A stretch of 64,000 nucleotides of DNA, taken from contig JAXDDX010000014.1 of NCBI GenBank assembly GCA_034670405.1, forward strand, positions 2,098,501-2,162,500. Reading direction: 5' to 3'. Origin of the DNA: Hoplostethus atlanticus. Its lineage: Eukaryota; Chordata; Actinopteri; Trachichthyiformes; Trachichthyidae. Shown piece by piece: positions 1 to 14,600 of this stretch. The notes beneath the pieces are model-generated. The model had not been told where the DNA came from. It did no database searches and saw nothing but the letters and a program-made list of their open reading frames with translations. Each line of letters opens with the position of its first letter. Position 1 is the stretch's first letter. Position numbers and translations under genes: made by a program.

Positions 1-3000
1 TTCTGAGTGCTCCATCCTGAATAGGGTCTGTGAGGTGGATAAATAAGCTTTCATTTTTCATCGTCTGGCTTGCCAAGGCAGGCAAACCATCCTCCATCTA
101 CCAGGGCTTTTGCCAATAAAGAGAGAAATTTGATATCTCAGATAACAGAAATGATATTACCCAGAAGCCATAACTGAGTCTTGTCAGAGAGGAGACTGAG
201 TGAGTGATTGCCCACCGTTATGCAAGAGCTGATCTATCCCATTAGGCTTCGGTGTAGGCGCAAGCCCAGAGCTTGTGCCACTGAGGCTCACTGGCGGTTA
301 TTGCCCGACATGAAAATTCTTCTTTGAGTGTTAAGTGTCACAAAGTAGGATTGATGCTTCTACTCATTATTGCTTCTGCATTTTGGGACAAGAAAGGGGA
401 TATTTGCTTTAAAAAAACAAAAAAAAACAACACGAATCCTGCAGGTGTGATGATATTTTGGGGAGGTGTGCAGGTGAGACTAACTGAAAATAAATGAAAA
501 TATGCCTAAATAAACTGAAAATTAGAGATACCAAAAGATATCTGATCAATCAGTGAGATAGATTCAAATACTTGTGTGGGAAACACCAAAACCATTTGCA
601 GGTATGCAATTCAGTGTATTCCATTTAGTGCATGGCATATCGTTTTCACAGTGTGCATTGGGGATAACAAAAAAACAACAAAAAAACACACACGCACATA
701 CATACACACATACTGTAGTAATATAAATGGCTGCTGGCTATTGGGAACTCTTAGCAGTGTTATGACAGATTTATCCACTTTACGTGATTCGCTCTCTGTG
801 GTCATATTTTACACGATACCGTGTCAGGGTGTTTTGGGGCCTGTTGCAAAAGTTTGTTGTTTGCTGTGAGCCTTTCCCTCCCACCTCCCTCTTTCGCATT
901 AAACAGATATTTGAACTTCAACTAAGGATGTGATCAGATAATGCAAATTGATAAAATTCAATGCGCAGTAGTGAGCAGTGGTGAGCAGAGAGAGCTCAAA
1001 GGGCACAAGGAGTGTTATATCTAATTGCAAACTAATGTGCGTTGGCTAGCTAACCTTAGTAACAATGTTGATGAAAATAAAAACGGACAATAGAAAGTTC
1101 TGCTTGCTCCATTCCAAAATGGAGGATGCAGCTAAAGTTAACATGGCTTAAATTGTAAAAAGCTCCTTATTTTCCTCCAGGCACGGATAATTTGTACTCT
1201 GTGTGACACTGACGTAATATGCAGCTTAAGTTGAAACATGTTTAATTTGGAGCACCAAGGGGAGCATCCCAAAATGCACCGTGTCCATGCATAGTTTGGG
1301 GAGGAGACGTGCCTGCTGCAACCAAACCATTGAAATCTGTTTGGGTCTATCTAAACAACATAATAAAGGTGCAATCTAAACCTAAAGGTATTTTGGCTGA
1401 CAGAGGGGTCAAATGAGTCATTAGAAATGGGACAAATTGAGCCAATACCTTTTCAATACAAAATATTTTTTCATATCCAACTTATTAAGCAATACTTGTA
1501 GTTTCTGTTTACATTTTAATTGATTTGAAAACGAAGTTAGCCCAATCTGTCTACAGGGCCCTCTATCTTTTAATCCACTCTCTGGCCCCCATTTTGTAAT
1601 TAGTTCTCTAAATCTTAATTCAAATCATGAAATCATAATTATAAATCATAATTTCACTTCAAAACCAATTTACCAGTGTCTAAGACATTCAAATATCTCA
1701 GTTCCACCTGTTTTACATTTTCATCGCTGTAGTCAATATTAACAGCTACAGAGTTAAATGTTTAATATGTGCCGATGACTTTTTTAAATCATAACATCCT
1801 CACTGGTGTTGACATTGTTTCACACACCGTTGAAGCCACATGCTGTCTGACAATCAAACACAGCAAAAACAGATGGGAGGTGGAAGGAGGCCCCAGGGGA
1901 AAAGGCCTTATGTCTCGGTTTCACTGCAACAATGGACCGCGTGTGCCTGGTATTGTTGCTATTGTTCACTCACATAGTCTGCATCAGTTGATGAGGAAAC
2001 TACATCACATCCTGTCTCAGAGCTATTGATCTTGAGTTACAAGGCCTCACGGTATGTTAACGGATCACAAGGTTTCCTAGGCAATCTCTCTGTGAGAGGG
2101 GCCCCAGCATGTGGCTGCTACTTCATTCAAACAGCAACAGACAAACAGTGTTTTTCCACCAATCATAACATGCCATTTTGTGGTGTTTTTCTGTTCTAAC
2201 CAATCAGATGAATCAATTCAGCATTAAAGAGCTTGGAGCTTTTATTAAACTTTTTTCAGTGACATTTAACATTTTTATCAAGGTCAAAATGCCTCAAAAT
2301 GAACATGAAATACGAGGATTTCAAAATTGCATGAGAAAGATTTCTTTCTGCCATACTGATTTACATTGTAGAATTAAGTGTAAACTGGTGCTAAATAATA
2401 CATTTTGTTTAGCTTTATTATAGATTGTTAGTTTATATTCACATTGTCCCTCTATGATTTTTTTACTTTTTAAACTTTGAAATGATCATGCAGGGGGTCA
2501 GGAAGAGGGTGATGTTTTGTGACTAAGAGGTAAGAAAAAATGGCTCCTGATATATGAGGCTATATTTCATTTGAGTTTAATTTTACATGTTTAACTGACA
2601 AAAGTAAAGCACAGCAGTGCTTAGGGACTGAGTGTCTGAGAGTAGAGTGTCAGATAAGAAAAATTATTGCAAGTAGTTTTGTGACCCTGCTGCCAAGGAC
2701 CCAAAGTCTTCGGGAATCGACAGATATATTTTTCTTTTGGCCTCTAACTGCTCAGGATATTTGATTATTACCTCTACAGCAGTAATCCATTCCACCGAAA
2801 ATGAGTTGGTATGATTAACTGGTACAGGCTAAATATAAAATCTTTTAGTGCCGTCTTTGAGATAAAATAAATATCACCAAAATGCGTCACAGGCTCAAGG
2901 TGAGATGCACACCCGGTGCCATTTTTCATTTGTGCTACCACTTATCTGTATTTTTTCACTAAGCTCTACATTTCTGTGTGTGACATATTTGAGGAATATT

Positions 3001-3449
3001 ATTCAGATAAATACTTAAAATAAATATACATGAAGACAACATTTTTATTCCCAAAATTTACATGGAAATGAATAATGGAAGCAACTGGTAGTTTTCCACT
3101 AAAAAATAACGCTGATAATATTGCGCTTTTACCGTCTTTCCTGATTCTCACTCACCAAGAATTTCAATTCCATTATGGCTGCTTGTTTACGTTTGAAAAT
3201 CCCTCTTTCCTTTTAAATACATCCTCCGCCCTTTTGGATACGCTTGGCTCTGAGCCAAGGCGGTTATAGTTGAATTCCTCACTTGAGAATGTATGGGTGG
3301 TTTGAATGGGCAGGCAGCTGGGATAAAGAGTGATACAAACAGCTTGGGTAATGAGGAGGGTGATGGAGGAAGTCTGTTTGAAGGGGAGGGGTTGGACTGG
3401 ACTGCTCTCTATTGTTGACCATCTGTAAGTGTGCCACATGCTCGAATGC
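1..3449. other. Non-coding, no feature recognised
   Basis: This stretch has no open frame longer than about 100 codons, no protein family I recognise and no clear transposon termini. It is AT-rich with short A/T homopolymers and a small CA-like patch near 690-710. It reads as ordinary intergenic teleost DNA. Old, highly diverged repeats could be hidden here. Confidence 0.6.
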
Positions 3450-4737
<1,288 letters not shown>

Positions 4738-5690
4738 GTGCTGTGCACTAGAGTGACAAAGGTTTTATCTTTTTTAACTGACATGCTGTCCATGGAGTTC
4801 TCCGTGCTGCAGGACTGGAAGGAGGTGTCACATTCACCTGCAGTCCAAAAAGAGGTGTTTGTAGATCCCCCTCACTTCTGCCAGGACTGTAGGCTGCTTG
4901 CTGGTCAAGTTTCTGTGCTTCAGCAGGAGCTGGAAAAGATGGAAGAAACTCCTCTCTGGTGGAGTCGCAGCTACCTCGGACCCCATCGTGTTTTGGGACG
5001 GCACCTCCCAGGACGCTCTTCCACCTCGCCCTTGAGCATGAGAACGAGGAGACACTGGCTTCCTGTTCCACTCTCCTTTCCCAATGTCCTGTGGACAGAG
5101 GTGGTGGAGGAAAACGCCGGAAAATAAATCAATCTATGATGCCTGATATCTCTCCAGACCATAATATTTCAAACTGCTTCCTGCCCCTGGAAAAATTAAG
5201 ACCTCCCAGCTGAGCCTTCTTCGTTGTCGGGTCTGGTAGCTAACGCTTCTGCCAGGGCTGCTCTTGTGGCTGTTGATGGACTCACCAATGCTGCACGGGT
5301 TGCTATGACAGGCCCCTCAGCTGGGATGCTGAGGGGCCTGTCACCAGCCAGCTTCCCTGCCTGCTCTGTCCAGTCCTCTGTAGAGTGCCTCCCAGGGGCT
5401 TGTCTGACTGACATTGGCAGGCGGCTGCTGGGTTTGCTTTAGAAGTACCCTCATGTGAGTACTGTGGTGATCCATACTGGCACTAATGATGTTTCCTCTC
5501 ACCAAGGTTCGAAGATTTTAAAAAGACAATTTGAATCTGTTGTTGGATATCTTAAAGCCTGCAACTTGGATGTGGTTATATCTGGCCCCCTCGCTCACTA
5601 CAGATGTGGTGGGAGTGAAGTGTTCAGCTGCCGTGGGCTAAGTAACTGGTGCCTCGTAAAATCAGGCTGGCTATGTCGGTAACCTTTTGG
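4738..5690 (+). pseudogene. Decayed non-LTR retroelement ORF1-like gene with SGNH-type domain
   Basis: Three collinear open segments (4738-5127, 5224-5442, 5455-5682) share one frame and are broken by stops, including TAG at 5440-5442; the 5128-5223 part reads better in another frame. The first segment has a Cys-x2-Cys pair (FCQDC) followed by a coiled-coil-like stretch (VSVLQQELEKM). The last has VVIHTGTNDV, matching the G-x-N-D block III of SGNH/GDSL hydrolases, followed by VISGPLA. This order (Cys motif, coiled coil, SGNH domain) is what I recall from ORF1 proteins of teleost non-LTR retrotransposons; assignment to a named clade is not possible by eye. The C-terminal DxxH block is not recognisable after 5690. 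The reverse transcriptase half is absent, so this is a dead fragment, not a host gene. Confidence 0.6.
5307..5342. repeat. Perfect 15-bp hairpin, 6-nt loop
   Basis: The arms at 5307-5321 and 5328-5342 are exact reverse complements (GACAGGCCCCTCAGC and its complement) around the loop TGGGAT. It lies inside the decayed ORF1-like segment, so it may be a local inverted duplication that arose in the retroelement. Confidence 0.9.
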
Positions 5691-7599
5691 GGTTTTTTTT
5701 TTTTTTTTATTCATACTGGGTTGAGTGGCCCCTTGCAAGATCGGATATTACCAAAACCCAATTTTGTGTGTGGTTAGGGAATGGCATGCAATTGTTTTGG
5801 GCTGATTTGGGGATTTTTGGGACACTCAGCAGCACCTTTCACTATCACCTTTAATGTAATAATATTGTTTTTTTCTGCCTCAACCGCAATGACCATAAGA
5901 TCTGACATCCATTCCTGCAGCATGGTGGTCCTCAGGCTGCTTTTAATGAACTTCAAGGGGGGGTTGGGGTGCTACAGGAGGTCACTGGTAGTGTGATAAC
6001 GAGCTGCTACATCTTGTCTATCTCAGGGTATGCTTGCACCAGATTCTGCTCAACCAGATACTGATATATAGCCATCAGCATTGCTAGCTAACTAGCTGGC
6101 TGACTGTCTAGCTAACAAGAAGGGGATGGAGAATTGGAGATAAACTTTATTCAGGGATTCTTTATTCACCTAGTCAAAGTTAATTGTAGATCGTTTTTTT
6201 TTTCATTTCATGTTCACATCATTTGATCCCCCCCATTTTTGTTCATCACTCACCTCATGAACAAAAATACAAAATATATATAACGATAGTTGGTTTGGTC
6301 TCTATACCTCTATGTCTGTATCAGAATTCTCTGCGTGTATAGCTAAACCAATAGCAAAGATATTTACACAGGAAGCAAAGATGTGCAACTTCTCAGTTAT
6401 ACATCTCCAGTGTCATTTAAGATCTTTACTCGTGGAAGAAAGGAATTAACCAAACGGGAAGGGGGAGTTGATTACCAAAATTCTGTTTAGAGAATACTTT
6501 TGAGTGACTATATATAGTTACTATATAGTTTTGGAGAGAAAGAACATTAATTTAAAATGTAGATAGATTCTGAGAAAGCTAAATCTGGCACGTGCCTCCT
6601 CAGATTGAATGGGCACATCGCTGCTGAACAAGTGCTTTCATCATGTCCCATACAGAGAGCATTTTGTCTGGGAGGGCCCCAGTAGATCTTTGATGACTTT
6701 GTTGAAAATATGTGGTTTCAACTGGGGAGAAACTAGGGGCATAATCTCTTTAGCAGTGCTGTTTCCACTGGCTTTTGCAAAGCCTTTGATTCTAATATAT
6801 CTCCTCATACATTGTAAAATGGAAACCAGAACTACAGTTACATGTAAACATAGAGGACCAGTGCACATGCCTGAAGTTATTGGCTCAGAGGAACCTTAGA
6901 AATGATAGTGGGGGCTGAATGGAGGGGCTCTGAGGCTATTTCTGCACCTGATGTCATACTATTTCTGTGTAAAATTCAGATGGCCAAGGAACCCAGTACA
7001 TTTCAATGGCATTATCAATCATGGTCAATAATTAGCTTCATTTGCTAAGAAAACAGACTTGGGCCAGATGGCGAGGCTGATGAGTGTTCATCGATCTGGG
7101 GTCCCTTTTGCATACTTCTTAATTTTGGAAATGGCGGGGACGGCCTTATGAGGGCTGAGTGGGGAAATTCTGGGGCAGATGTGACTTCCCTCTACTATGG
7201 TAGCCACAGCACTCCAAATGTGAGTGGCATAAGAGCTTTGGAGTAGCTGTTGCAATTTGTGTGTTCACTATCCATTATTATTAACATACTCCCGTGAACA
7301 CATGTATTCACAGACAAAGTTCATTACTGTGAGCAATTTAATATGGGCTACTGACCACAACTCTGTGCTGTGAAGATAAACGGTATTTATTTGGGTACCA
7401 GTGAATGCAGCAGATGTAAGAGCTTTCAGGGATTTTTAACCATTATTTAGCCACACAAGTTGACGAGGAACACATTCTTACTGACAACAATTACCCGGGG
7501 GAGTCGTCGTAGAGGGGAGGATTACAGACAAATATACAGACATTCTCACACCTAGGAGTTGCTCAGTATTACCACAGTCTTGTGCTGCGTTTGACATCG
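5691..7599. other. Non-coding, no feature recognised
   Basis: It opens with a T-rich homopolymer (about 5694-5709). A small cluster of GCTAG/CTAGCT words lies near 6085-6115 and a (TA)n-like patch near 6275. Nothing coding or transposon-like could be supported. Confidence 0.5.
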
Positions 7600-7806
7600 A
7601 AGGCATTGACATTGAACACAGCTTTGTACTGTTTGCCACTAAGCAGCTCTGTCAGAGCAGCTGAGGGATTCATTGCTTTGCTCAAGGGCACTTGGACAGT
7701 AGTTTCTTGGAAAGCATTACTCATTCACTCCCCCACCCAGATTTTCCCAGCTGGTCTAAGGGTTTAAACCAGTCAAGTCATGTGCTTGCTTCTCTAACCT
7801 GCAGGT
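7600..7806 (-). mobile_element. tRNA-derived SINE, minus orientation, diverged
   Basis: Read on the minus strand, a tRNA-like head (GGTTAGAGAAGCAAGC, then a box-B-like GGTTTAAACCC at 7770-7760) is followed by the teleost SINE body signature GTGCCCTTGAGCAAAGCAATG. The same order of motifs appears in the plus-strand copy at 36158-36425, so the two support each other. The tail is not clearly delimited and no target duplication was seen. An alternative is that only the conserved core survives. Confidence 0.6.
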
Positions 7807-8008
7807 AATTACGTCCCCTATACATTTATTTCATAGCTCTTCAGAGTTTTCTTTTAACACTGCTTGAACAAAAGATATTCTTTAATTTATTGGCCACCAC
7901 ATGAGATAATTAAACCCAATACTGATGACAAATGCACAAATTTTACTTAACATTCAAAGTAAACGTTGCATTTTTGGTTGTCATTCTTAATTAATTTTCT
8001 TTTTATGT

Positions 8009-8532
8009 TACCGCTGCGGGAGGATGTCTGATCCGGCGCCGACAGGCAAAGACCTCACTACCATAGCGTCACCCATAAATACCGGAGGACGGCCTAAGGC
8101 AGCTACCATGTCCTCACCAACGTCATAGGGGGGTGGTGGACTGGGTTTTGGAAACATGTTTAACTTTCTCAATATAGAAACAATGTTTAGTCATTTAGTT
8201 ATTGTTTCATTTATATATTTCATTCAATTCAACTGGGTCCCAATTACTAATTACATTTGTTTGTTATTAAGTCTTTGTTCTTTTCCCCCCCTCCTGTATT
8301 TTGAATGGCCTGGCCGGCGAGTATATATGTTCCCCTAGTGTGTCATTTAGGTTAGGTTAGTTGGTTGTGTTGAAGTAGATTAAGTTTGGCATTGACCTCT
8401 TTTATGGGCCCAGAACTTATATGTCAATTTTGCTTTATTATTCTCATGTTTTTTTTGTCTTCGGGTGAATAAACTGATTATTTTGACCTGAATACCTGCG
8501 ACTCCTTGTGCCTACCTGTCTGGTCCCTCACA
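8009..8532 (+). mobile_element. LTR retrotransposon 3' fragment: end of coding region plus 3' LTR
   Basis: A short open frame starting upstream of an ATG at 8024 runs to TAG at about 8126-8128. It is followed by a purine tract (AGGGGGGTGGTGGA, polypurine-tract-like) and a segment with LTR architecture: a TATA-like box (GTATATATG near 8320), an AATAAA signal near 8468, and an end in CA at about 8532. I infer the LTR as roughly 8137-8532. No 5' LTR, primer site, reverse transcriptase or target duplication is visible, so this is a truncated insertion. The Ty3/gypsy class is only a guess. Confidence 0.45.
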
Positions 8533-11213
8533 CCAAGTATGGATTTAATTATTCAACTTTCTTAAAAGAATAGGCTCTCAGAGCTGCTAGACGACTGAAT
8601 CAGATCTTAAATTAAAGCACCAGGAAAGTGGAAATTTCATCCACGTTTAGTTTTATTTTTGAATTTTCAGATGATTAAGTGAAGTTACATAGGGAGGAGA
8701 GGAGAGAGAAATACAACAGCATAACACGCTTTGTACCCATGCAATCGCAAGACATTTACCAATACAAAGGATTGGATGTACAGTACAGTAACTACAGTCA
8801 CAGCACCCAACTGCCTTAGGGAAGACCCTGGTTTTGCAGTGTCACTGCTCAGTTTTATCTGTTAGTTCAGTGTATGCCTGAAGCCTTTATTCAAAATGGA
8901 AAACCTTTTTTTTTGTATAATATTTGTCATTGATGCACACACAATAACCCCCAATCTTTTGTGTGGAAATTAATTAAAATGAAATACAGAAATGTTCAAC
9001 CCTTTTGCAGTGACACAAATTGAGTTAAAAAAAGACATATACAAAAAAAAAAAAAAAGCAGAATTGTCTAAATCATTTCGGATTTTGTAAATTATATTTT
9101 AATTATATCCCAAGGGCATGTTGCCAATTCAGTCTTGGTGTGCCATTGCCCTAACCAAAAGTGAATGAAAAGTACCCATGGCCTGATTTCCACCCTACCA
9201 ATGGAAAGGACAAAAAAGCAAATGTGCAAACTATGAATAAACCTGTGTGGAAGTGAAGGTTGTGGCAACTGGTCTATTACACTGGGTTGATTAAAAAAGA
9301 GGAAAAATATGCCCTGCTTATAGGGGAAATGTTTTTTCTCTTAAATATATTATTACTGAATAAACACTGACAGTTGTTGGATTTAATGATTTGTCTAGTT
9401 TCTGTGAGGTACTTATCAATCAGGAGAGACTAGGTTTACAAATTCAAAGAGCTTTATTACATTGATCAAAACTATAGGATGTAGACTTTGAAGCTGTTGT
9501 CCAATTGTGGGGAGGAGTACCCCATAAAAGGGTCAAATAATGAACTCATTGGGTAATAAGTGAATGAAAGGGCAGAGGGATAGTTTGTGAATGAAACAGA
9601 AATCAAAGAGACATAACCTTAACCGATCAGGTGGGAAGTCATGAATGAAAAGGTAGAGGGGATAGATAGGTGAATGAAGTCATCTTCCTGATTGAACTCA
9701 CGCTAAGCTTCATTACACTAGAGGGAAAAGTGCACCTCATCCAGAGGTCTCAAGTGCCTTTTGGAGTGCAGAGAAGTGTGTACTGGCAACCTGGTTTGGT
9801 GCCAAAAGTGCCAGTGTGACATCTGTCACTCAGTCCATTAACCTTGTAGCTGAAATAGTGACCGCATTGTTAACACCTCAGTGTGGAAGCTCTGCTAAAT
9901 ATACCTTGCGAGAGGCTTAGCTTGCAAGAAACACTCCACGTCAAGTAACGTAGCCCAGATAAGACTGAAATCAACACCCACCAACCGTCTGGTGAGGGAA
10001 AGTCAACACTAGAGTTTTTTCAAAGAGCTGGTATGAGAAAAACTTGTGGCTATGTGGCTGTCCCATTCACAACATAGCCTTTTGTTCCCCCTGCCTTTCT
10101 TTTCTGTTCCAGGGATGGTCAAGGTAACAAGTTGTGGACTCATTGAAACTGTCCATGCTAGGCAAAGCGAATATAAGAGTTAACCTTGATGGTTTTCATG
10201 CCATTTCATATTCAATACGTAAGTTGTCTGACAGGTTCACTCACTATTGTGTTATCGCAATCTACGACAGAGAGTAGCAAAGCGGAATTTTTTTTACATG
10301 AAAATGCCGTGTATAACTTTAAAATTGTGTTTCACAAAACCAGGAAAGAGTCCTTCACATGTCTTTCTGCTGATGGGTTGGTCGGTGTGGCGAACACCTG
10401 GCCTGCATGGGGAGCACTGAGGAGCGGGGAGGAGGGGGTAAAGGGGTAGGGTAGGCAGAGGAGGGGAAAGGAACAGGGGAGTGATAGGGGCTGAGTAATG
10501 AAAATATCAGGGGTGGGATAGGGTTGGATGGTGTATAGCTGAGCTCTCCCCAAGACAGATGGCAATCAGTGCAACCACAGCAACCCTCGTGGAAACTCTT
10601 CATTCTTATTCAGAGATGTATGTGACCACAGCAGAGCCAGAGAGAGAGAAACAGAGAAAGTGAATGTGAAACAAAGACAGAAGGTATGTTCATTTGAGAT
10701 GCTTTTCTGACCGGGAAGGTCATGAGTCATTAGTTACATCCATACCTTTACATCTTATACCATAATCACTGAGCCAGCAGCACTGTTGCTCAGATCTAAC
10801 ATGAGTTAGGTGAGGTTAGACAAAACCTAAGAAAGGATAACAATCAGTTGGTTCTGAAATCATTACAATCACACATACATTTTACATTCTCATCCATGTT
10901 TGACATATCAATTGAAAGTTAATATGAATTAATGTCTCATTCTGTCAACCACAAAAATATATTTTAAGATTTTTTATCACTGTTTTATTGTATTTTGTAA
11001 GTATGTTTTTGCTGGATGATGTAAGCTTCGTCAACAATTCATTACAAGTGACTACACCACATGGTAATCAGTTTTTGAAACCATTTTCTCATGACTCTGA
11101 AAACAAATAATCTTTTATTCTGACAGATCAACCGAAGCTGGCTGAAACTACATGTGTTCTGTACAACACAGCCCCTACCATCGACAAAATTAACACAATG
11201 GTAAACATCAGTT
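8533..11213. other. Non-coding, mostly featureless
   Basis: No gene is recognised. Around 9558-9680, GAATGAAA followed by a purine-rich block occurs twice about 80-90 bp apart, suggesting an old tandem duplication. A G-rich block lies at 10417-10480. The rest is AT-rich intergenic sequence. Confidence 0.45.
10417..10480 (+). other. G-rich block with G-quadruplex potential
   Basis: Several runs of three to five G (GGGG, GGGGG, GGGG, GGG, GGGG) fall within about 64 bases, separated by short loops, on the plus strand. This meets the simple G-quadruplex pattern of four G3+ tracts if loops up to about 10-12 nt are allowed. No gene is nearby. Confidence 0.5.
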
Positions 11214-11623
11214 TGTAACGGGCAAGTAAAGTTGCACCCAGATGCAGACATGAGGAGGCAGATGGAGTGTGCGTCCAATACTTTACTGGAGTGTAAAGCA
11301 AGCAATACAGGCAACCAAACTAGGCAAGGGTCAGGCAAAGCAGGGGTCAGGGTAACCAGAATCAGAGGCAAACAAATCAGACAGGGATCAGGCAAAGCAG
11401 ATTCAAAGCAGGCAAAGCAGAGATCAAGTAACCGGTAGACCAGGACATGGACCGTGTGAAAGCTAAGTAGACATGAGACAATCTGGCAAACAAGAGTGGG
11501 AGACAGATTGGCTAGGGACTGATGAGAAATGGAGCGCAGCTGGTGCAGGGAGGAGTGAGGTTGATGTGGAACAGGTGAGTAGTGGAGTGGCAGAACACAC
11601 TGGGAACCCTGGTGGGCATGACA
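11214..11623 (-). mobile_element. Probable solo LTR, about 410 bp
   Basis: The segment begins TGTAACGGGC and ends GGGCATGACA, i.e. it has the TG...CA boundaries of an LTR. Read on the minus strand it starts TGTCATGCCC and ends in GCCCGTTACA, a form common in teleost LTR elements. Internal imperfect repeats of CAGGCAAAGCAG lie at 11334-11425. The long minus-strand open frame across it has no recognisable protein content. I see neither a polypurine tract nor a primer-binding site beside it, so a solo LTR is favoured. No clear 4-6 bp target duplication was found, which weakens the exact boundaries. Confidence 0.5.
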
Positions 11624-14600
11624 GGTACGATAGGACCTGAAACAAAACACAACACAGAACAGAGAGGAGACTAGAGGGAGTGGGGAGTGGATGGAGACAG
11701 AGAGAAAGGGAGAGAGAGGAAGAGGAACTTGAGGCTGCAGGTGTGTCAGGAGGGATGGCAGGAGAGAAGACCTTCCTCATGACACAGTTGTGGATGGCCG
11801 GAAAACTCATTCAAGAATTGACGGATTTGGAGCCAGAATCAAAGACAGCACGCTTCAGCTAATAAAGAGCCAACGGCAGTTCAATGTCAGTTTATTCAAG
11901 CACGTGTGCACATGGGTTCATGAAAAGTTCTATAGATAAACCAAGAGCTTACAGTAGCCCATACATAGGGGATTTGACTGACTAATGCTGACTCCATGAG
12001 AAGGTACTGAAGGATGAGAATAAACAGCATCAAGTTATGCTCTAAAATTAGGTACAAGTTTCAGAGAGAAATAGGTGTGAGTCATTTGATACTATAAGCC
12101 TACTTCTACTGAGGAACATAATAAAACTTGATGTTCTTTGGATAGGATAACCTAACACATGGTAGATACTGCATTATTTCCAGCCCTGACTGCATCAGTA
12201 CAACTTGTGAATGTGAGTTACAAAGGGTAGCTAGAAATAATATGATTCAGTGCTGACTGAGGCCTGGGACTGTGAGAAACTTCCACCCTAAAACACTTAA
12301 AAAACTGATATTAACGATGTACCTTACAATCCTAGGGCCATTTTGTTGTTTCTTGTTGTATTTTTCTTATTCTCCTAGATAACAAGATATTTCAAGTGCA
12401 GCTACAACAGAGATTAATAGGAGAATGAAGAAGAATTCAGCTATCTAAAACATCAACAGTAAGGCATTTTTCTGTGAAGACAGTTTTTGGGTTACTGTCA
12501 CATTAGCCATGCTATATATATATACAGTATATGTCTACTTCACTATCACTCCTTTTCCTTACACCTAATAACATGTTTCAAGCACAATACCAACTACAGA
12601 TTGTGTGCAGAATGTGTATATATGTGTGTGTGTGTGTATTATTATTGAAAGACTTGTGACTTTATTCAGACCACAGTTAACCTGCTGTCATTGTCTCTGA
12701 CACTTGCACAGCCTTCTCTTCAAATGGTTTCACAGAATAAACATTTGATCTTTTAGAGAGTTGTTTAAATCAAATATTTTAAAGAAATTACAAGTCTGAT
12801 AAAACGTTTATCATCCAGCCAGTCCTTATCTGGCTACTGTAATACCACAGAAAAAGGTCTTAATATTTAACTCATTTTTACCTTTTATATTTCAATAGAT
12901 AATGGAAGATTTTGGAATTAGAAGTGAGCAGCAATTTCATCTGGTTTTGACCCGAGTGACCCTCCTACTCAGGCTGAGATATTAGTCTTATATCCCAGAG
13001 TGAGAGAGACAGACAGACAGAGACATAGAGAGAACAGGCAGCTTATTAAAAACAGACCCTCATTACCATAAGACATAGCACAGCACTTGGCTTCCTAATC
13101 TTTGGAAAGCTCCTGACATCTACCCATGACCCACAAGTTATTATGGACAATGTAGCAAGCCTATTGCGTTTGCCTGAGAGAAAGAAATTGGCGGCTGCTG
13201 TTGATTTTAGTTGTTGTTGTGGCCAAATAACCGTTGTCTCTGTGAAATCTTGTTTAGTCATGCTGTGGTTGTCCTTTATTGGCAGGGACATGGTTGTTGA
13301 CTATTGGTTGGCTGTGAATACAGGAGGCAAGGCAGACAGAGGAGCAGATGGTGTCAGGTTGTGGATGTTTTAAAAGTTAAAATACAGGCGAACAGCCCGG
13401 TTTCAGAGATGCAAGGGAAGATTAACCTGTTTTCATGGTGCTAATTCCCAAGAATGAAACACATATTAGGAATCCGATTATATTCTTGGATCCAGACGAA
13501 GACCCGATGACCAGCGGGCACAGGAGAACCTGAATTCGGGCCAAGGTATGACAAATGCAGGAAGGCAATGGGAGCTGCTGGGTGAATACTAATTGATATG
13601 GATACAATGGAACGGAGAGTGCTGCCTAGAACGGCTGGGAAGCCTGGCTAGGACCGGTAGCGAGAGACCATGAAGCAGATTGGGTTGATTACGCCACTGA
13701 TTATGTTAGCAGGCAGATTCACTAATCAGATGGACACAGAAACAAATCGACTGACGGACAGACCTGATAGCAATGTAAGAAGAGGCCTTGTCTGATAAGC
13801 CACTGACTCATTTACTATACATGCATGTAGATAGAGCCATTATGTTGACATAGGGTGTCTAATGGTGTATTGTAATGGTTTGAGTGGGGGGTGCCTGAGA
13901 TTCCAGTGTGGTCGAGGTCTGACGTAACGAGCTGGAATGTGATTATGGATCACGATTAGGCACCTTTGTCCATGTAATTGTTTCAAATATTCTAGAACTA
14001 TAGTACTAGAACTCACAACTTATGCTTATGACAGATATGATTGGGTTGTTTTCTGGTGGAGACAATATTACAAGACAGAAACAATTTTCTAACAACCATG
14101 CAGTTCTTGCAATCATACGATGTTTTAAATTGGTTTCATGGGCCCTAGGCTAATGAAATAAACGAAGCACAAAAGCAACTAATAAAAATAAACTAAGCAC
14201 TGTTCAGTAGTTTTTAGTATGATGGACTAATTTATATTGGCTTGTCTTCTTACTGGCTGACGTCGTACTGGCCGTTGCAAGCAGACCTTCCTTTCGAAAG
14301 AGAAACCAAATGGTTTTCCTCCCGGAGCATCTTTCAGTCAGACTACTAGCTCGCCTTATCTCCCAGGCTTACATAACAGATGGGTGGCAGATTAAGATAA
14401 CTAGCAAACATGAGAAATGTATTTTTCATCATAAAATAGCACATAAATACATAAACACCTGCTAGATCCCACCCCTAGTGAATTTCTGAAAAAGAAAAAG
14501 CTTGCTAATTGCTTGGTTCTCCATGTTATAGGCAATGGAAATTAGGTTTTGTTGTCAGGGCTTCTTAAATGTGAATGATTTAGCTGCGTGATCTTGTTTG

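Noticed and set aside
7750..7815. A functional tRNA gene in the SINE head
   Set aside because: The cloverleaf is not complete and the box A and B copies are diverged; SINE heritage explains the similarity.
11042..11650. 202-codon minus-strand open frame as a gene
   Set aside because: It lies mostly within an LTR-like repeat and shows no protein family features.
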